Assembly (NCBI GenBank): GCA_964371355.1
Contig: CAYJMG010000014.1
Location: 1-64,000 of the forward strand
DNA: 64,000 nt
DNA from: JACRBR01 sp964371355
Lineage (GTDB): Bacteria > Chloroflexota > Dehalococcoidia > DSTF01 > JACRBR01
Direction of reading: 5' to 3'
Both the position numbers and the translations under genes were made by a program. Under the pieces are notes generated by a model that was not told the DNA's origin, did not search any database, and worked only from the letters and a program-made list of their open reading frames with translations. Positions 8,289 to 17,276 of the stretch are shown here, piece by piece; positions within the stretch are counted from its first letter, which is position 1, and each line of letters begins with the position of its first letter.

Positions 8289-8747
8289 ATGCTGAACGTA
8301 GGCCAGGACGCGCCCGACTTCGAACTACAGGACGAACAGGGCAACCACATCCGCCTGGCGGACTTCCGAGGCAGGTCGGCGGTTGTCCTGATGTTCTATC
8401 CGGCCGATAACACGCCCGGCTGTACTGCGCAGCTCTGCGCTGCACGCGACGACTACGACCGCTACCAGACCGCCGGTGTCGCAGTGTTCGGCGTGAATCC
8501 GGGGAGCGCGAAGGCGCATCAGCACTTCGTCGAGAAGCACGGCCTACGCACGCCCCTGCTGCTTGATGACGGCGCGCGCGTCTCGCGGGCTTACGATGCG
8601 TTGATGCCGATTCCACTCCTGACGGTCGTGAACCGCACGGTCGTGGGCATCGGGACGGACGGCAGGATCCAGTTCTACCAGCGCGGGATGCCCTCCACCG
8701 AGACGATCCTCTCGGCGATGGCGCAGGAGTCGGGCGCTGCCGGCTGA
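8289..8747 (+). CDS. bcp: Peroxiredoxin, BCP/PrxQ type
   Basis: A 152-residue thiol peroxidase that reduces hydroperoxides in the cytoplasm. The thioredoxin fold carries the AhpC/TSA signature YPADNTPGCTAQLC: the peroxidatic Cys is C45 and a resolving Cys follows at C50, the spacing typical of atypical 2-Cys BCP enzymes. AGGAGG lies seven bases before the ATG. The length matches the family. It is a single gene, convergent with citramalate synthase. Confidence 0.95.
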   Translation: MLNVGQDAPDFELQDEQGNHIRLADFRGRSAVVLMFYPADNTPGCTAQLCAARDDYDRYQTAGVAVFGVNPGSAKAHQHFVEKHGLRTPLLLDDGARVSRAYDALMPIPLLTVVNRTVVGIGTDGRIQFYQRGMPSTETILSAMAQESGAAG

Positions 8748-8757
8748 GTGTCCCCAC

Positions 8758-10350
8758 CTATCCGGGCATCCAGCCAACGCGCCGCACAAGGAAGTACTCG
8801 AGGGAGTCGGCCAGCGCCAGCCACGACGCTTCGATGATATCGGTGCTGGCGCCGACGGTGGTCCACACGTGGTGCCCGTCGGTCGATTCGATGAGCACGC
8901 GCACGGCGGCGTTCGCGCCGGCGGCGCTGTCGATGATACGCACCTTGAAGTCGATCAGGCGAATAGCGGTCACCGACGGGTGGAATTTCACGAGCGCTTT
9001 CCGCACTGCGGCGTCGAGGGCGCTGACAGGACCGTTCCCTTCCGCAACTTCCTGTAGCGCCTCACCGTTCACGATCACCTTGGCGATGGCCTCGCTTTCG
9101 ATCTCGCGATTGTGGCGGGACGTCGCCGAAAGGGCCCGCTCCACGGTCCGGTAACTGTCGAGCTCGAAGGGCGCGGCATAGTCGGGCCGGTGCCGGCGAG
9201 CGAGCAGGTAGAGCGAGGCGTCGGCGCCTTCGAATGAATAGCCCATCGACTCCAGGTTGTTGATCTCCTGTTGCAGCTCGCGCGCCTCCGCCCGGCTAAC
9301 CTCGAACTCGTATCCGACTTGCTTGAGCTTCTCGATGAGGCCGCTGCTGCCGCCGAGTTCCGATACGACCATGCGTTGCTGGTTGCCCACGACCTCGGGT
9401 GGCACGTGCTGATACGTGCGGTCGTTCTTGAGCACGGCGGCCGTGTGCAGCCCGCCCTTGTGCGTGAACGCGCTGGAGCCGACGTACGGCTGGTACGGGT
9501 TCGGCACCATGTTCACGATTTCGCTCACGTAGAGGCTGACATCAGTGAGCATCCGGAGCTGGTCATCGGACACGACGTCGATCCCGAGCTTGAGTTTCAG
9601 GTTCGCGATCACGCTCATGAGGTTCGCGTTGCCGCAGCGTTCGCCGTAGCCGTTCACGCACGCCTGGATCTGCTGCACGCCCAGCTCGACGGCGGCAAGC
9701 GTATTCGCCACGGCCAGATCGGCATCGTTGTGCGTGTGGATGCCCAGCGGAACACCGGGCAGCTCCTGTTGCACGGCGCGCACAGCGTCGACGATCTGCT
9801 GCGAAGTCATGCCACCGTTGGTATCGCAAAGCACCAGGCACTGGGCCCCGGCCGATGCGGCCGCCTTCAGACAGCCGAGCGCATAGGCGCGGTTGGCGTA
9901 GAATCCGTCGAAGAAGTGTTCCGCATCGAAGAAGACGGTGCGCCCCTGTTGTGCGATGTATCGGACGGAGTCCGCGATCATCGCCAGGTTCTCCTCCAAC
10001 GAGGTCTCCAGGACGTCACGTACATGCAAGTCATGTGCCTTGCCCACCAGCGTGACGACCGGCGTCCGCGCGTCGATCAATGCGCGAAGATTGGCATCGG
10101 TCTCTGTGGCCCCTCCTGCCTTCCGCGTTGAACCGAAGGCCGCGAGCCGGGCATGCTGGAAGTTCAGGGACTGGGCGCGAACGAAGAACTCAGCGTCCTT
10201 CGGGTTGCTGCCCGGCCAGCCGCCTTCGATGTACTGGACACCGAGTTCGTCGAGCTTGATCGCGATCTTGATCTTGTCTTCGACGGACAGCGACAGCCCT
10301 TCCATCTGGGCGCCGTCGCGCAGCGTGGTGTCGTATAGCTCAAGGGTCAT
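8758..10350 (-). CDS. cimA: (R)-citramalate synthase
   Basis: A 530-residue enzyme that condenses pyruvate and acetyl-CoA to citramalate, the first step of the threonine-independent route to isoleucine. It begins with the HMGL-like TIM barrel signature LYDTTLRDGAQMEG and has the metal-binding GIHTHNDADLAVANTLAAV near residue 200. The C-terminal regulatory domain (about 400-530) is the LeuA dimer type. The ATG at 10350 is chosen because GGAG precedes it and the family starts here; the frame is open for 36 further codons upstream. Length and N-terminus fit CimA better than 2-isopropylmalate synthase. Citramalate rather than isopropylmalate activity is a family-level call. Confidence 0.92.
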   Translation of the reverse strand: MTLELYDTTLRDGAQMEGLSLSVEDKIKIAIKLDELGVQYIEGGWPGSNPKDAEFFVRAQSLNFQHARLAAFGSTRKAGGATETDANLRALIDARTPVVTLVGKAHDLHVRDVLETSLEENLAMIADSVRYIAQQGRTVFFDAEHFFDGFYANRAYALGCLKAAASAGAQCLVLCDTNGGMTSQQIVDAVRAVQQELPGVPLGIHTHNDADLAVANTLAAVELGVQQIQACVNGYGERCGNANLMSVIANLKLKLGIDVVSDDQLRMLTDVSLYVSEIVNMVPNPYQPYVGSSAFTHKGGLHTAAVLKNDRTYQHVPPEVVGNQQRMVVSELGGSSGLIEKLKQVGYEFEVSRAEARELQQEINNLESMGYSFEGADASLYLLARRHRPDYAAPFELDSYRTVERALSATSRHNREIESEAIAKVIVNGEALQEVAEGNGPVSALDAAVRKALVKFHPSVTAIRLIDFKVRIIDSAAGANAAVRVLIESTDGHHVWTTVGASTDIIEASWLALADSLEYFLVRRVGWMPG

Positions 10351-10597
10351 GTCGGGATTGCTCTCCTGATTCGCCCACGCATGGCGCGGACTGGCTGCCG
10401 GACGTAGGACGCCTAGCAGCCAATGGCTCGCCGCGGCGATGAACCGCGGCCGAAACACCTCTCAGGAGTGAGTCTGTCGTGCATCACGGCAATCCTACCA
10501 CAGTCGTTAGCCGCCCGGCATGTTAGGGATTACCCGGGGAACGCTCGCGCGAGGCTTCGAGCCGAGACATACTTGAAGACAATGAAGGTGCGAACCT

Positions 10598-12751
10598 GTG
10601 CCTGAAGAACACCCCCCTGACAATGCCGGGACAGGCAACCCCGGTGGTCCGGACAAGTCCTCGGCACCAACCGACGAACACTCGCGCGTGAAGGTACCCC
10701 GCCGTCAGACCACGCCTGAGGTGGAAGGGACGGAACTTGTCCACGGCAGGAAGGCGGGCACGGTCTATGCCCGGCGGGTCCGGGAGAGCGAACGCCGGTT
10801 CCAGCGCGGCGACGAGGAAGGCACCTTCCGCGCGACCGAGCGCGCGACGGCCCCGCGGACTTCGGCCGGCCGGCTTTGGCGGCGCATCCGCCGCGTAGCC
10901 GTAGGTTCGCCTATCGCCTCCGAGGAGGTCGAAGATCAGCGCCTGCCCAAGTGGAAGGCGCTGGCGGTCTTCTCGTCCGATGCGCTCTCCTCGAGCGCGT
11001 ATGCCACGGACGAGATCTTGCTGGTCCTCGTGGGCGCGAGTGTCGGCGCGCTGACCCGATCGATCCCCATCGCCCTCGCCATTTGCACGCTACTCGCAAT
11101 CGTGACGTTCTCATACCGTCAGACGATCCGTGCATATCCCAGCGGTGGCGGCGCATACATCGTCGCACGCGACAACCTCGGCGACGTCGCGGGGCTGACA
11201 GCGGCTGCTGGGCTTTCGGTCGGCTACATCCTCACGGTCGCCGTCTCGATCGCGGCCGGCGTCTTCGCCGTCGTATCGGCGTTTCCCGAACTCGCCGACT
11301 TCAAGGTGGCGATCGCGGTGATCGCCGTAGGCGTCATCACGCTGCTGAATCTTCGCGGCATTCGTGAGTCAGGCACCATCTTTGCGATTCCGACGTACGG
11401 GTTCATCCTGGCCTTCGTGGTTATGATCGCGGCGGGTTTCATACGCCTCATCGTAGATCCCGACCTGAAAGCCGAGCCCCTGGACAGCTGGGAAGAGGCC
11501 GGCACGTCGGCCCTGACCTGGTTCATCATCCTGCGAGCGTTTGCCTCAGGCTCGGCGGCACTGACAGGCGTCGAGGCGATTTCCAACGGGATTCCCGCAT
11601 TTCAGAAGCCTGAGCCGCGCAACGCCTCTACCACTCTGATGTGGATGGCCATCATCCTGGGCGCACTGTTTCTCTGCATCACCATCCTCGCTCACCAGCT
11701 CGGGGTGAGGCATTCGACGGAGGTTTCGGCGCCGGCCCAGATCGCCAAGACGGTCTTCGGCGAGACGCCCATCTTCTATCTGATCCAGACATTTACGGCG
11801 CTCATCCTGTTTCTTGCTGCGAACACGGCCTACGCGGACTTTCCGCGGCTCGGCTCGATCCTTGCCCGGGACCGGTTCCTGCCACACCAGTTCTTGTTCC
11901 GGGGCGACCGGCTGGCCTATTCGAACGGAATCGTGGTGCTCGGAATCGCTTCTGCGGTGCTGCTGGCTGTCTTCAATTCGAGCGTGAATCGGCTGATTCC
12001 TCTGTATGCGTTCGGCGTGTTCCTTTCCTTCACGCTGTCACAGGGTGGAATGATCATCCACTGGCTTCGTGTCAGGGAGCCCGGCTGGAAGCCCAGCATC
12101 GTTGTCAACGCCGTGGGCGCGACCACAACCGCCGTGGTAGCCGTGATCGTGGGTAGCACCAACTTCACGGCCGGTGCTTGGATCTCGATGATCATGATCC
12201 TGATGGTGGCGCTGCTGCTCTGGTCGGTCTACCGGCACTACATGGGCGTCGAGCGCAAGCTGCAGGTCCCGGAGAATGTTGTCTTCGGGTTCGGGCCGGA
12301 GGCGCGTCACGGGCAGGCGGTCCTCGTGCCGGTTGACGAAATCAACCTTGCCGTTCTCCGGACCGTGGACTACGCCCGCTCCCTCTCACCCAATGTCACG
12401 GCTCTTCATGTCACGGACAACGTGGAGGAAGCCAACACGCTTCGGCGGGAGTGGGAGAGCCGAGTGCTGGATATCCAGCTCGTCGTGATCACCTCGCCGT
12501 ACCGATCCTTTGTGGCGCCGGTGCTCTCGTACATCGACGCGCTCGATCGCGCCGATCCCGGGCAGTACGTCACCGTCGTGCTGCCCGAATTCCGGACGGC
12601 CTGGCCATGGCAGCGATACCTGCACAACCAATCGGCAAGGCGCCTGAAGAACGCGCTCATCGAGCGCCCGAACACGGTGATCGTCGAGGTGCCGTATCAC
12701 CTGAGCGGCAATGCCGACGTCGATGCCGCCGGTCCCAGGGGACCTCACTAG
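10598..12751 (+). CDS. APC-superfamily permease, KimA-like
   Basis: A 717-residue integral membrane transporter. An extended, charged cytoplasmic N-terminus (about 1-110) precedes the family signature LPKWKALAVFSSDALSSSAYA, followed by about 12 hydrophobic helices (about 130-560). The C-terminal part (about 570-710) is a soluble Usp-like domain (VLVPVDEINLAVLRTVDYA). This layout matches KimA/YdaO potassium importers and related uncharacterised APC permeases, which in Bacillus respond to c-di-AMP. The substrate, potassium or amino acid, is not certain. The GTG start gives the only full signature; no ydaO-type riboswitch is recognisable in the 140 bases upstream. A clear terminator follows. Confidence 0.85.
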   Translation: MPEEHPPDNAGTGNPGGPDKSSAPTDEHSRVKVPRRQTTPEVEGTELVHGRKAGTVYARRVRESERRFQRGDEEGTFRATERATAPRTSAGRLWRRIRRVAVGSPIASEEVEDQRLPKWKALAVFSSDALSSSAYATDEILLVLVGASVGALTRSIPIALAICTLLAIVTFSYRQTIRAYPSGGGAYIVARDNLGDVAGLTAAAGLSVGYILTVAVSIAAGVFAVVSAFPELADFKVAIAVIAVGVITLLNLRGIRESGTIFAIPTYGFILAFVVMIAAGFIRLIVDPDLKAEPLDSWEEAGTSALTWFIILRAFASGSAALTGVEAISNGIPAFQKPEPRNASTTLMWMAIILGALFLCITILAHQLGVRHSTEVSAPAQIAKTVFGETPIFYLIQTFTALILFLAANTAYADFPRLGSILARDRFLPHQFLFRGDRLAYSNGIVVLGIASAVLLAVFNSSVNRLIPLYAFGVFLSFTLSQGGMIIHWLRVREPGWKPSIVVNAVGATTTAVVAVIVGSTNFTAGAWISMIMILMVALLLWSVYRHYMGVERKLQVPENVVFGFGPEARHGQAVLVPVDEINLAVLRTVDYARSLSPNVTALHVTDNVEEANTLRREWESRVLDIQLVVITSPYRSFVAPVLSYIDALDRADPGQYVTVVLPEFRTAWPWQRYLHNQSARRLKNALIERPNTVIVEVPYHLSGNADVDAAGPRGPH

Positions 12752-12775
12752 GCGGTAGGTGCCGGGCACAAGACG

Positions 12776-12823
12776 ACCAGGGCGCCAAGTCTAGTGACGG
12801 GGATTGTCGCGCCCTGGTCTCTT
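12776..12823 (+). terminator. Terminator after the KimA-like permease
   Basis: Perfect 10-base arms ACCAGGGCGC (12776-12785) and GCGCCCTGGT (12809-12818) with a 23-base loop, followed by CTCTTT. The rest of the gap to 13051 holds no gene; a TATAGT box at 13007-13012 may be the -10 of the next gene. Confidence 0.7.
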
Positions 12824-13051
12824 TGAAGAAGCCCCATCTGCGTGTGTGCTCTCCACAGCAGCGGGTTACATCTCCAGTATCGGCACAGCGTGTTAAGGAT
12901 CGATGAGCGGAGATCTAAATTCCGCCCGCTGTACCGGCGCCGAAGGCGGATCCCGACGCGACGGTATGAGTCTGTAATTCGCTGCGGCCAACTGACGTTC
13001 TGTTGTTATAGTGACCGCGCCGCCTGAGTGGCCGCGTCACAGGAGACAAAC

Positions 13052-13630
13052 TTGGATTCGAGGCGTTCGTGGCCCAGCTTCCTGGCCGTCGCTGCCGTGC
13101 TGGTGGTGCTCCTGGCCATAGTGGCGTTCGACGCCACGACCGGAGGTGAGGCAGAACCCGCGGACCCTCCTGGGGAGACGAAAGCGCAGCGGTTCCCCTA
13201 CGTGCCGTCCACAGCGACGCCCGAGGGCTTGCAGCCGACCCCGATCCCCAGACCCACCATCACCGGGGCACGGCCCGGCGACCCCAATGAACGGGACGAA
13301 CGGCGCCGCGCAGACCTGTTACAGCTCGTCGGTGCCGCGGCGGATTACAAGAACCAGAAGGGGTCCCTTCCCGCCACGAACAACAACATCCAGACGCTGT
13401 GTGCGTACGAAACCCTCGACCAGGGGTGCGCCCTGCGGGACGTGCTGTCTCCCCTGCCACTGGATCCGCTCGGATCACCAGTTCAGAACGGATACTGGTA
13501 CTCATCGGACGGGGCGAGGGCGAAGTTCTACGCCTCGCTGGAGGGTGAGATCCCGGACGACCAACGCTGCACCACTGATGACGCCGAGCTGAAGAAGCGG
13601 GCCTATCTCATCTGCGTCGAGACGCCGTGA
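13052..13630 (+). CDS. Membrane-anchored pseudopilin-like protein
   Basis: A protein of about 192 residues of uncertain function. The TTG at 13052 is preceded by AGGAGA at six bases; an in-frame GTG eight codons earlier lacks a ribosome site. One membrane helix (WPSFLAVAAVLVVLLAIVAF) is followed by a Pro/Thr-rich stretch and a globular end. The globular end has the look of the type II secretion GspG/minor pseudopilin C-terminus: helix DLLQLVGAAADYKNQKGSLP, then LPLDPLGSPVQNGYWYSSDG. There is no prepilin peptidase cleavage site (GFxxxE), so it is not a standard pilin. Two Cys pairs may form disulfides outside the cell. Confidence 0.7.
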   Translation: MDSRRSWPSFLAVAAVLVVLLAIVAFDATTGGEAEPADPPGETKAQRFPYVPSTATPEGLQPTPIPRPTITGARPGDPNERDERRRADLLQLVGAAADYKNQKGSLPATNNNIQTLCAYETLDQGCALRDVLSPLPLDPLGSPVQNGYWYSSDGARAKFYASLEGEIPDDQRCTTDDAELKKRAYLICVETP

Positions 13631-13766
13631 CCCTGTCGGTCCATGAGCCCGATGGCCATCTCTTCTTCGAAGACGTAACGTACGCTAGCCAGCCTGCACG
13701 GTAACTGCAGGGACAGCTTGATTGTCCCCCGTGATACAGTGGACAACAGCGCAGGAAGGACGCACG

Positions 13767-14372
13767 ATGGCTCTCGATCTCTTCAATCAGCGCGCGCGCA
13801 AGGACCGCAGCCAGTACGGCGACCGGCTGCCACCGGGGCAGAAGCTCACGGACGGATGGCCGGTACTGCACTATGGCAGCATCCCTGAGATCGACCTCGC
13901 CACGTGGAAGTTCTCGATGGTCGGACTGGTCGAGGACGAGGCCCAATTCTCCTGGGAGGAGTTCCAGGCGCTTCCACAAACCACCGTGCGGTCCGACATC
14001 CACTGCGTCACGCACTGGAGCAAGTTCGACAACGAGTGGACGGGCGTCAGCATCTCAGATCTCTTGTCGAACGTCCGGTTGAAGCCGGCAGTAAAGCACG
14101 TGATGGTGCACAGCTACGGCGGATACACGACCAACATCCCGCTTGCCGAGCTTACGGGCGACGATGTGATCTTCGTCCATTCACACAACGGTGCTCCCCT
14201 CGAGAAGCAGCATGGATGGCCGCTCCGTCTCGTCGTACCCAAGCTCTACTTCTGGAAGAGCGCGAAGTGGGTGCGAGGATTGGTGTTCATGGCGGACGAG
14301 AAGCCCGGATTCTGGGAGATGTACGGGTACCACATTCACGGCGACCCGTGGACCGAGGAACGCTATTCCTGA
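13767..14372 (+). CDS. Sulfite-oxidase-like molybdopterin oxidoreductase
   Basis: A 201-residue enzyme of the sulfite oxidase/YedY fold that should bind one Mo-molybdopterin. The Mo-ligand Cys is C80 in SDIHCVTHWS. Further family hallmarks are WTGVSISDLL, MVHSYGGYTTNIPL, HGWPLRLVVPKLYFWKSAKWV and the C-terminal WTEERYS. GGAAGGA precedes the ATG at 13767. There is no Tat signal, so it is probably cytoplasmic, unlike YedY/MsrP. The physiological substrate is not known, and no haem partner gene is next to it. Confidence 0.92.
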   Translation: MALDLFNQRARKDRSQYGDRLPPGQKLTDGWPVLHYGSIPEIDLATWKFSMVGLVEDEAQFSWEEFQALPQTTVRSDIHCVTHWSKFDNEWTGVSISDLLSNVRLKPAVKHVMVHSYGGYTTNIPLAELTGDDVIFVHSHNGAPLEKQHGWPLRLVVPKLYFWKSAKWVRGLVFMADEKPGFWEMYGYHIHGDPWTEERYS

Positions 14373-14473
14373 GTGCCGGTCGCGACGGACTTCCTGCTTG
14401 ATTCGCGGAAAGGCGGGCTGTAGGTTTCAGCGAAACAGGCAGGCGCCACCGCGTACATCCGGCCGGGGTTGAT

Positions 14474-15091
14474 GTGCCATCGTTCACCATTGTCCCGCAC
14501 AAGGTTTCCTCACGTTTAACCGATCCCATTGTTTCTCCACTGGCGCGCCTCGGTATTACGCCCAACATGATCTCCGTAGCCGGATTCGCCGGAAACGTCG
14601 GCGGCGCCGTAGCAGCGGCATCGGGACTGTTCATCCTGGCCGGATCGATCATGCTCGTGTTCAGCGCGCTGGACCTGCTCGACGGGGCGCTGGCCCGCAA
14701 GACGGGCACCGTGACCCGCTTTGGAGCGGTGTTTGATTCGGTGCTCGACCGATTATCGGAAGCAGCGATCCTGGGAGGGTTGCTCTATCACTTCACGCAG
14801 ATCGGATCCCACACCACCGAGGTCGCGCTGTGCTATGCCGCGGTTGTCGGCTCGATCATGGTGAGCTATGTACGCGCCCGCGCGGAGGGCATCGGCCTGG
14901 AACTCCGCGAGGGGCTGTTTACGCGCGCGGAGCGTGTCCTGCTGCTGGGCGGCGCGCTGATCCTGGCGCCGCTGACCCACGAGCTTGTCCTCTCAGGTGC
15001 GCTCTGGATTCTGGCCGTGTTCTCCTTGCTGACCGCGAGTCAGCGCGTCGTTGCAGTGCGGCAGAAACTATCCGAGGGCGACCCACGATGA
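14474..15091 (+). CDS. CDP-alcohol phosphatidyltransferase
   Basis: A 205-residue membrane enzyme that transfers a phosphatidyl group from CDP-diacylglycerol to an alcohol. The full catalytic motif is present: D67-x2-D70-G-x2-A-R75-x8-G84-x3-D88-x3-D92. About six hydrophobic helices are visible. The size and the following polytopic glycosyltransferase, which overlaps by ATGA, would fit a phosphatidylinositol-type product later glycosylated, but the acceptor alcohol (inositol phosphate, glycerol phosphate) is inference. It starts at a GTG. Confidence 0.9.
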   Translation: MPSFTIVPHKVSSRLTDPIVSPLARLGITPNMISVAGFAGNVGGAVAAASGLFILAGSIMLVFSALDLLDGALARKTGTVTRFGAVFDSVLDRLSEAAILGGLLYHFTQIGSHTTEVALCYAAVVGSIMVSYVRARAEGIGLELREGLFTRAERVLLLGGALILAPLTHELVLSGALWILAVFSLLTASQRVVAVRQKLSEGDPR

Positions 15092-16602
15092 CGGCCGTGG
15101 CCGGCGTCGAATCGCCGCAGCGACGCGACGCGCTGGACGCTGTCACCCGCGCGTTCAACTTCGATCTGGCGCAGCCGCTGGCGTTCGCAGTGTTGGCTGC
15201 CCTGTATGTCGCCACACGAGCGCCGTTTCTGAACACCGGATATGGCACCGATCCGGACGCCTGGCGCGTTGCCATCTCTGGATACTGGCTGTGGGACCAC
15301 CACGAGTTCTACCCGTCTCGCCTCCCCGGATACCCCATCCACGAACTGGCCAGCGCGGCTGTCATCAAGGGAGGCTGGCTCGCGACCAATTCGCTCACCG
15401 TCCTGGTGTCCCTTCTCGGCCTGTGGTTCTTTGCAAGCCTCGTCCGCCGGCTCGACGTGCCGAACAAGGCGGTCATCGTGGTGGCGTTCGCGTTCACGCC
15501 GCTGATCTGGATCAATAGCATGACGACGATGGACTACATGTGGTCGCTGTCGTTCGTGCTGGGAAGCTACTATTTCCTGCTCAGCGATAAGAGCGGCCGG
15601 GCAGGATTCATGCTTGGCCTTGCCGCCGGGTGCCGCCTGCCGTCCCTCGCGATGCTGGTGCCGTTCGTGGTCTACCTCTGGCGAGACGACCGCAGGGATG
15701 AGATTCGCGATCTCATAACGTGGACCCTGTTCGTCCCCGTTGTGGCGTACTCTCCAATCGCATGGAAGTACGGCTTCCACTTTCTGAACTTCTACGATGC
15801 GAAGGTCCGCTACCTCAACGTCTTGCGGCTGCTAGGCAAGGACACGCTGGGGCTCCTGGGATCGATGTCAGTCCTCGCTGCAATGGCAGTCTCGCTTCCC
15901 CGCCTGTCGCGTCTGCCACACGACTTTCTGTATGACAAGCATGTCCAGCTCTCGACGCTGGCAATCGCGATAGGCGTGCTGGGGTTCCTCCGACTTCCAC
16001 ACGAAGCGGCCTATCTGCTGCCGGTCTATCCGTTTGGCTTCCTGCTCATGGCCAAGTACTTTCAGCGCTGGATCCTGGCGGGAGTCATCGCCACGATTGT
16101 GCTATCGGGATTCGTCGACCTCACGTCGCCCGGGGACGAGATCACGGCCGAGACGTTCACCAGCGCGGAGCTGGGTAAGGGGCTGATCCTCTCGAACCAG
16201 GAAACGCAAGAGTTGCAGCGTACATTCGTCCGCGACATCGCAAGGCAGGAGATACAGGGTCACAGCGTCGTCAGCCTGGGGTTCATCTACCCGCAATTCG
16301 TGATCCGCAACCGGGGCCATCTGCAGCTCGGCATTCTGGAGGATGACAGAGACTCCATCAGCCAGCTAAGCGACAGGGGAAAGGCGACGGATACGTCGCG
16401 CGACATTACGTACGTCTGGCTCCTCGAGTGGGACGAGTTCGATTCGTACCGTTCCCAGGGCTACGCCCTGTTCCACACGCTGGACGCGGGGCGAAGCACC
16501 GCGGGGCTCCACGATTACAGGCCAGCACTCCTGGGCTCGACGTCGATCGACCTCGGGCGCGGGCCATCGGGTGGTTCCGGCGCCGCACGAACGGACCGCT
16601 AG
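15088..16602 (+). CDS. Polytopic membrane glycosyltransferase (GT39/PMT-like)
   Basis: A 504-residue protein with about ten hydrophobic helices. The acidic first loop after helix 1 (NTGYGTDPDAWR) matches the Asp-containing loop of GT-C enzymes that use lipid-linked sugars. The C-terminal 130 residues are soluble. The ATG at 15088 overlaps the upstream stop (ATGA), so it is co-translated with the CDP-alcohol phosphotransferase and may glycosylate a lipid or protein at the outer face of the membrane. The donor and acceptor are unknown. Confidence 0.75.
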   Translation: MTAVAGVESPQRRDALDAVTRAFNFDLAQPLAFAVLAALYVATRAPFLNTGYGTDPDAWRVAISGYWLWDHHEFYPSRLPGYPIHELASAAVIKGGWLATNSLTVLVSLLGLWFFASLVRRLDVPNKAVIVVAFAFTPLIWINSMTTMDYMWSLSFVLGSYYFLLSDKSGRAGFMLGLAAGCRLPSLAMLVPFVVYLWRDDRRDEIRDLITWTLFVPVVAYSPIAWKYGFHFLNFYDAKVRYLNVLRLLGKDTLGLLGSMSVLAAMAVSLPRLSRLPHDFLYDKHVQLSTLAIAIGVLGFLRLPHEAAYLLPVYPFGFLLMAKYFQRWILAGVIATIVLSGFVDLTSPGDEITAETFTSAELGKGLILSNQETQELQRTFVRDIARQEIQGHSVVSLGFIYPQFVIRNRGHLQLGILEDDRDSISQLSDRGKATDTSRDITYVWLLEWDEFDSYRSQGYALFHTLDAGRSTAGLHDYRPALLGSTSIDLGRGPSGGSGAARTDR

Positions 16603-16604
16603 AG

Positions 16605-16627
16605 TTATTGCACGAACCGTGCAATAA
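16605..16627. promoter_or_regulatory. 23-bp perfect palindrome, probable TetR operator
   Basis: Arms TTATTGCACG (16605-16614) and CGTGCAATAA (16618-16627) flank AAC. The site lies 17 bases before the TetR start and just after the stop of the previous gene, the usual place for an autoregulated TetR operator. It is much more AT-rich than its surroundings. Confidence 0.85.
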
Positions 16628-16644
16628 GTAGTATCATCGCCGCC

Positions 16645-17274
16645 ATGACGCGTACGACGGTGGGGGATCCACCAGCGAGCATGCCGACCGACGGCCGAAC
16701 GGCGCGCCGGGAGCGGACGCGAACGGCAATCGCCGACGCTATGCTCGCCCTGTTCGAGGAAGGTGTGCTCCGGCCCACAGCACCTCGCGTGGCCGAGCGA
16801 GCCGGCGTATCGCTCCGGTCGGTCTTTCAGCACTTCCAGGACATGGAGGCTGTGTACGCGGCTGTGGCCGACCGCCAGATTGAGCGCGTGCTGGCTACGG
16901 CGAGGTGGATAACACGGGACGGGCCTGTCGCGGAGCGCATCCATGCGTTCGTGGCCGAGCGCGCCCGCATACACGAGGCCGTAGCACCCGTTCGCCGAGC
17001 AGCACTTCTTATGGAGCCGTTCTCGTCGGAGATCGCGGCGCGGCTCCGCTGGGTCCGCCAGCGAGGCCATGCCGAGGCCGCCAAGGTCTTCAAGATCGAG
17101 CTGGACCGGCGCCCAGTCGCGGAACGTCGCGAACTTCTGGAGGCGCTAACAGCCGCGGCCGGCTGGTCGACCTGGGAGTCGTTACGGATACACCAGGGGC
17201 TTTCCCAGGGGCAGGCACAGAAGGTCATGCGCCTCATGGTCACGTCACTCGTCGCACAGCCGGAAAGGAACTGA
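16645..17274 (+). CDS. TetR-family transcriptional regulator
   Basis: A 209-residue repressor-type regulator. The N-terminal helix-turn-helix (about 22-70) contains RTRTAIADAMLALFEEG and VAERAGVSLRSVFQHFQDME, with the usual recognition helix SLRSVFQHF. The C-terminal ligand domain (about 80-205) is helical and not assignable. It is the first gene of a same-strand run, 2 bases before the haloalkane dehalogenase start, and sits behind a perfect palindrome, so it probably represses itself and the dehalogenase operon until an effector binds. Confidence 0.93.
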   Translation: MTRTTVGDPPASMPTDGRTARRERTRTAIADAMLALFEEGVLRPTAPRVAERAGVSLRSVFQHFQDMEAVYAAVADRQIERVLATARWITRDGPVAERIHAFVAERARIHEAVAPVRRAALLMEPFSSEIAARLRWVRQRGHAEAAKVFKIELDRRPVAERRELLEALTAAAGWSTWESLRIHQGLSQGQAQKVMRLMVTSLVAQPERN

Positions 17275-17276
17275 TA

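Noticed and set aside
10460..10597. ydaO/c-di-AMP-type riboswitch before the KimA-like gene
   Set aside because: The gap is too short and shows no recognisable conserved core.
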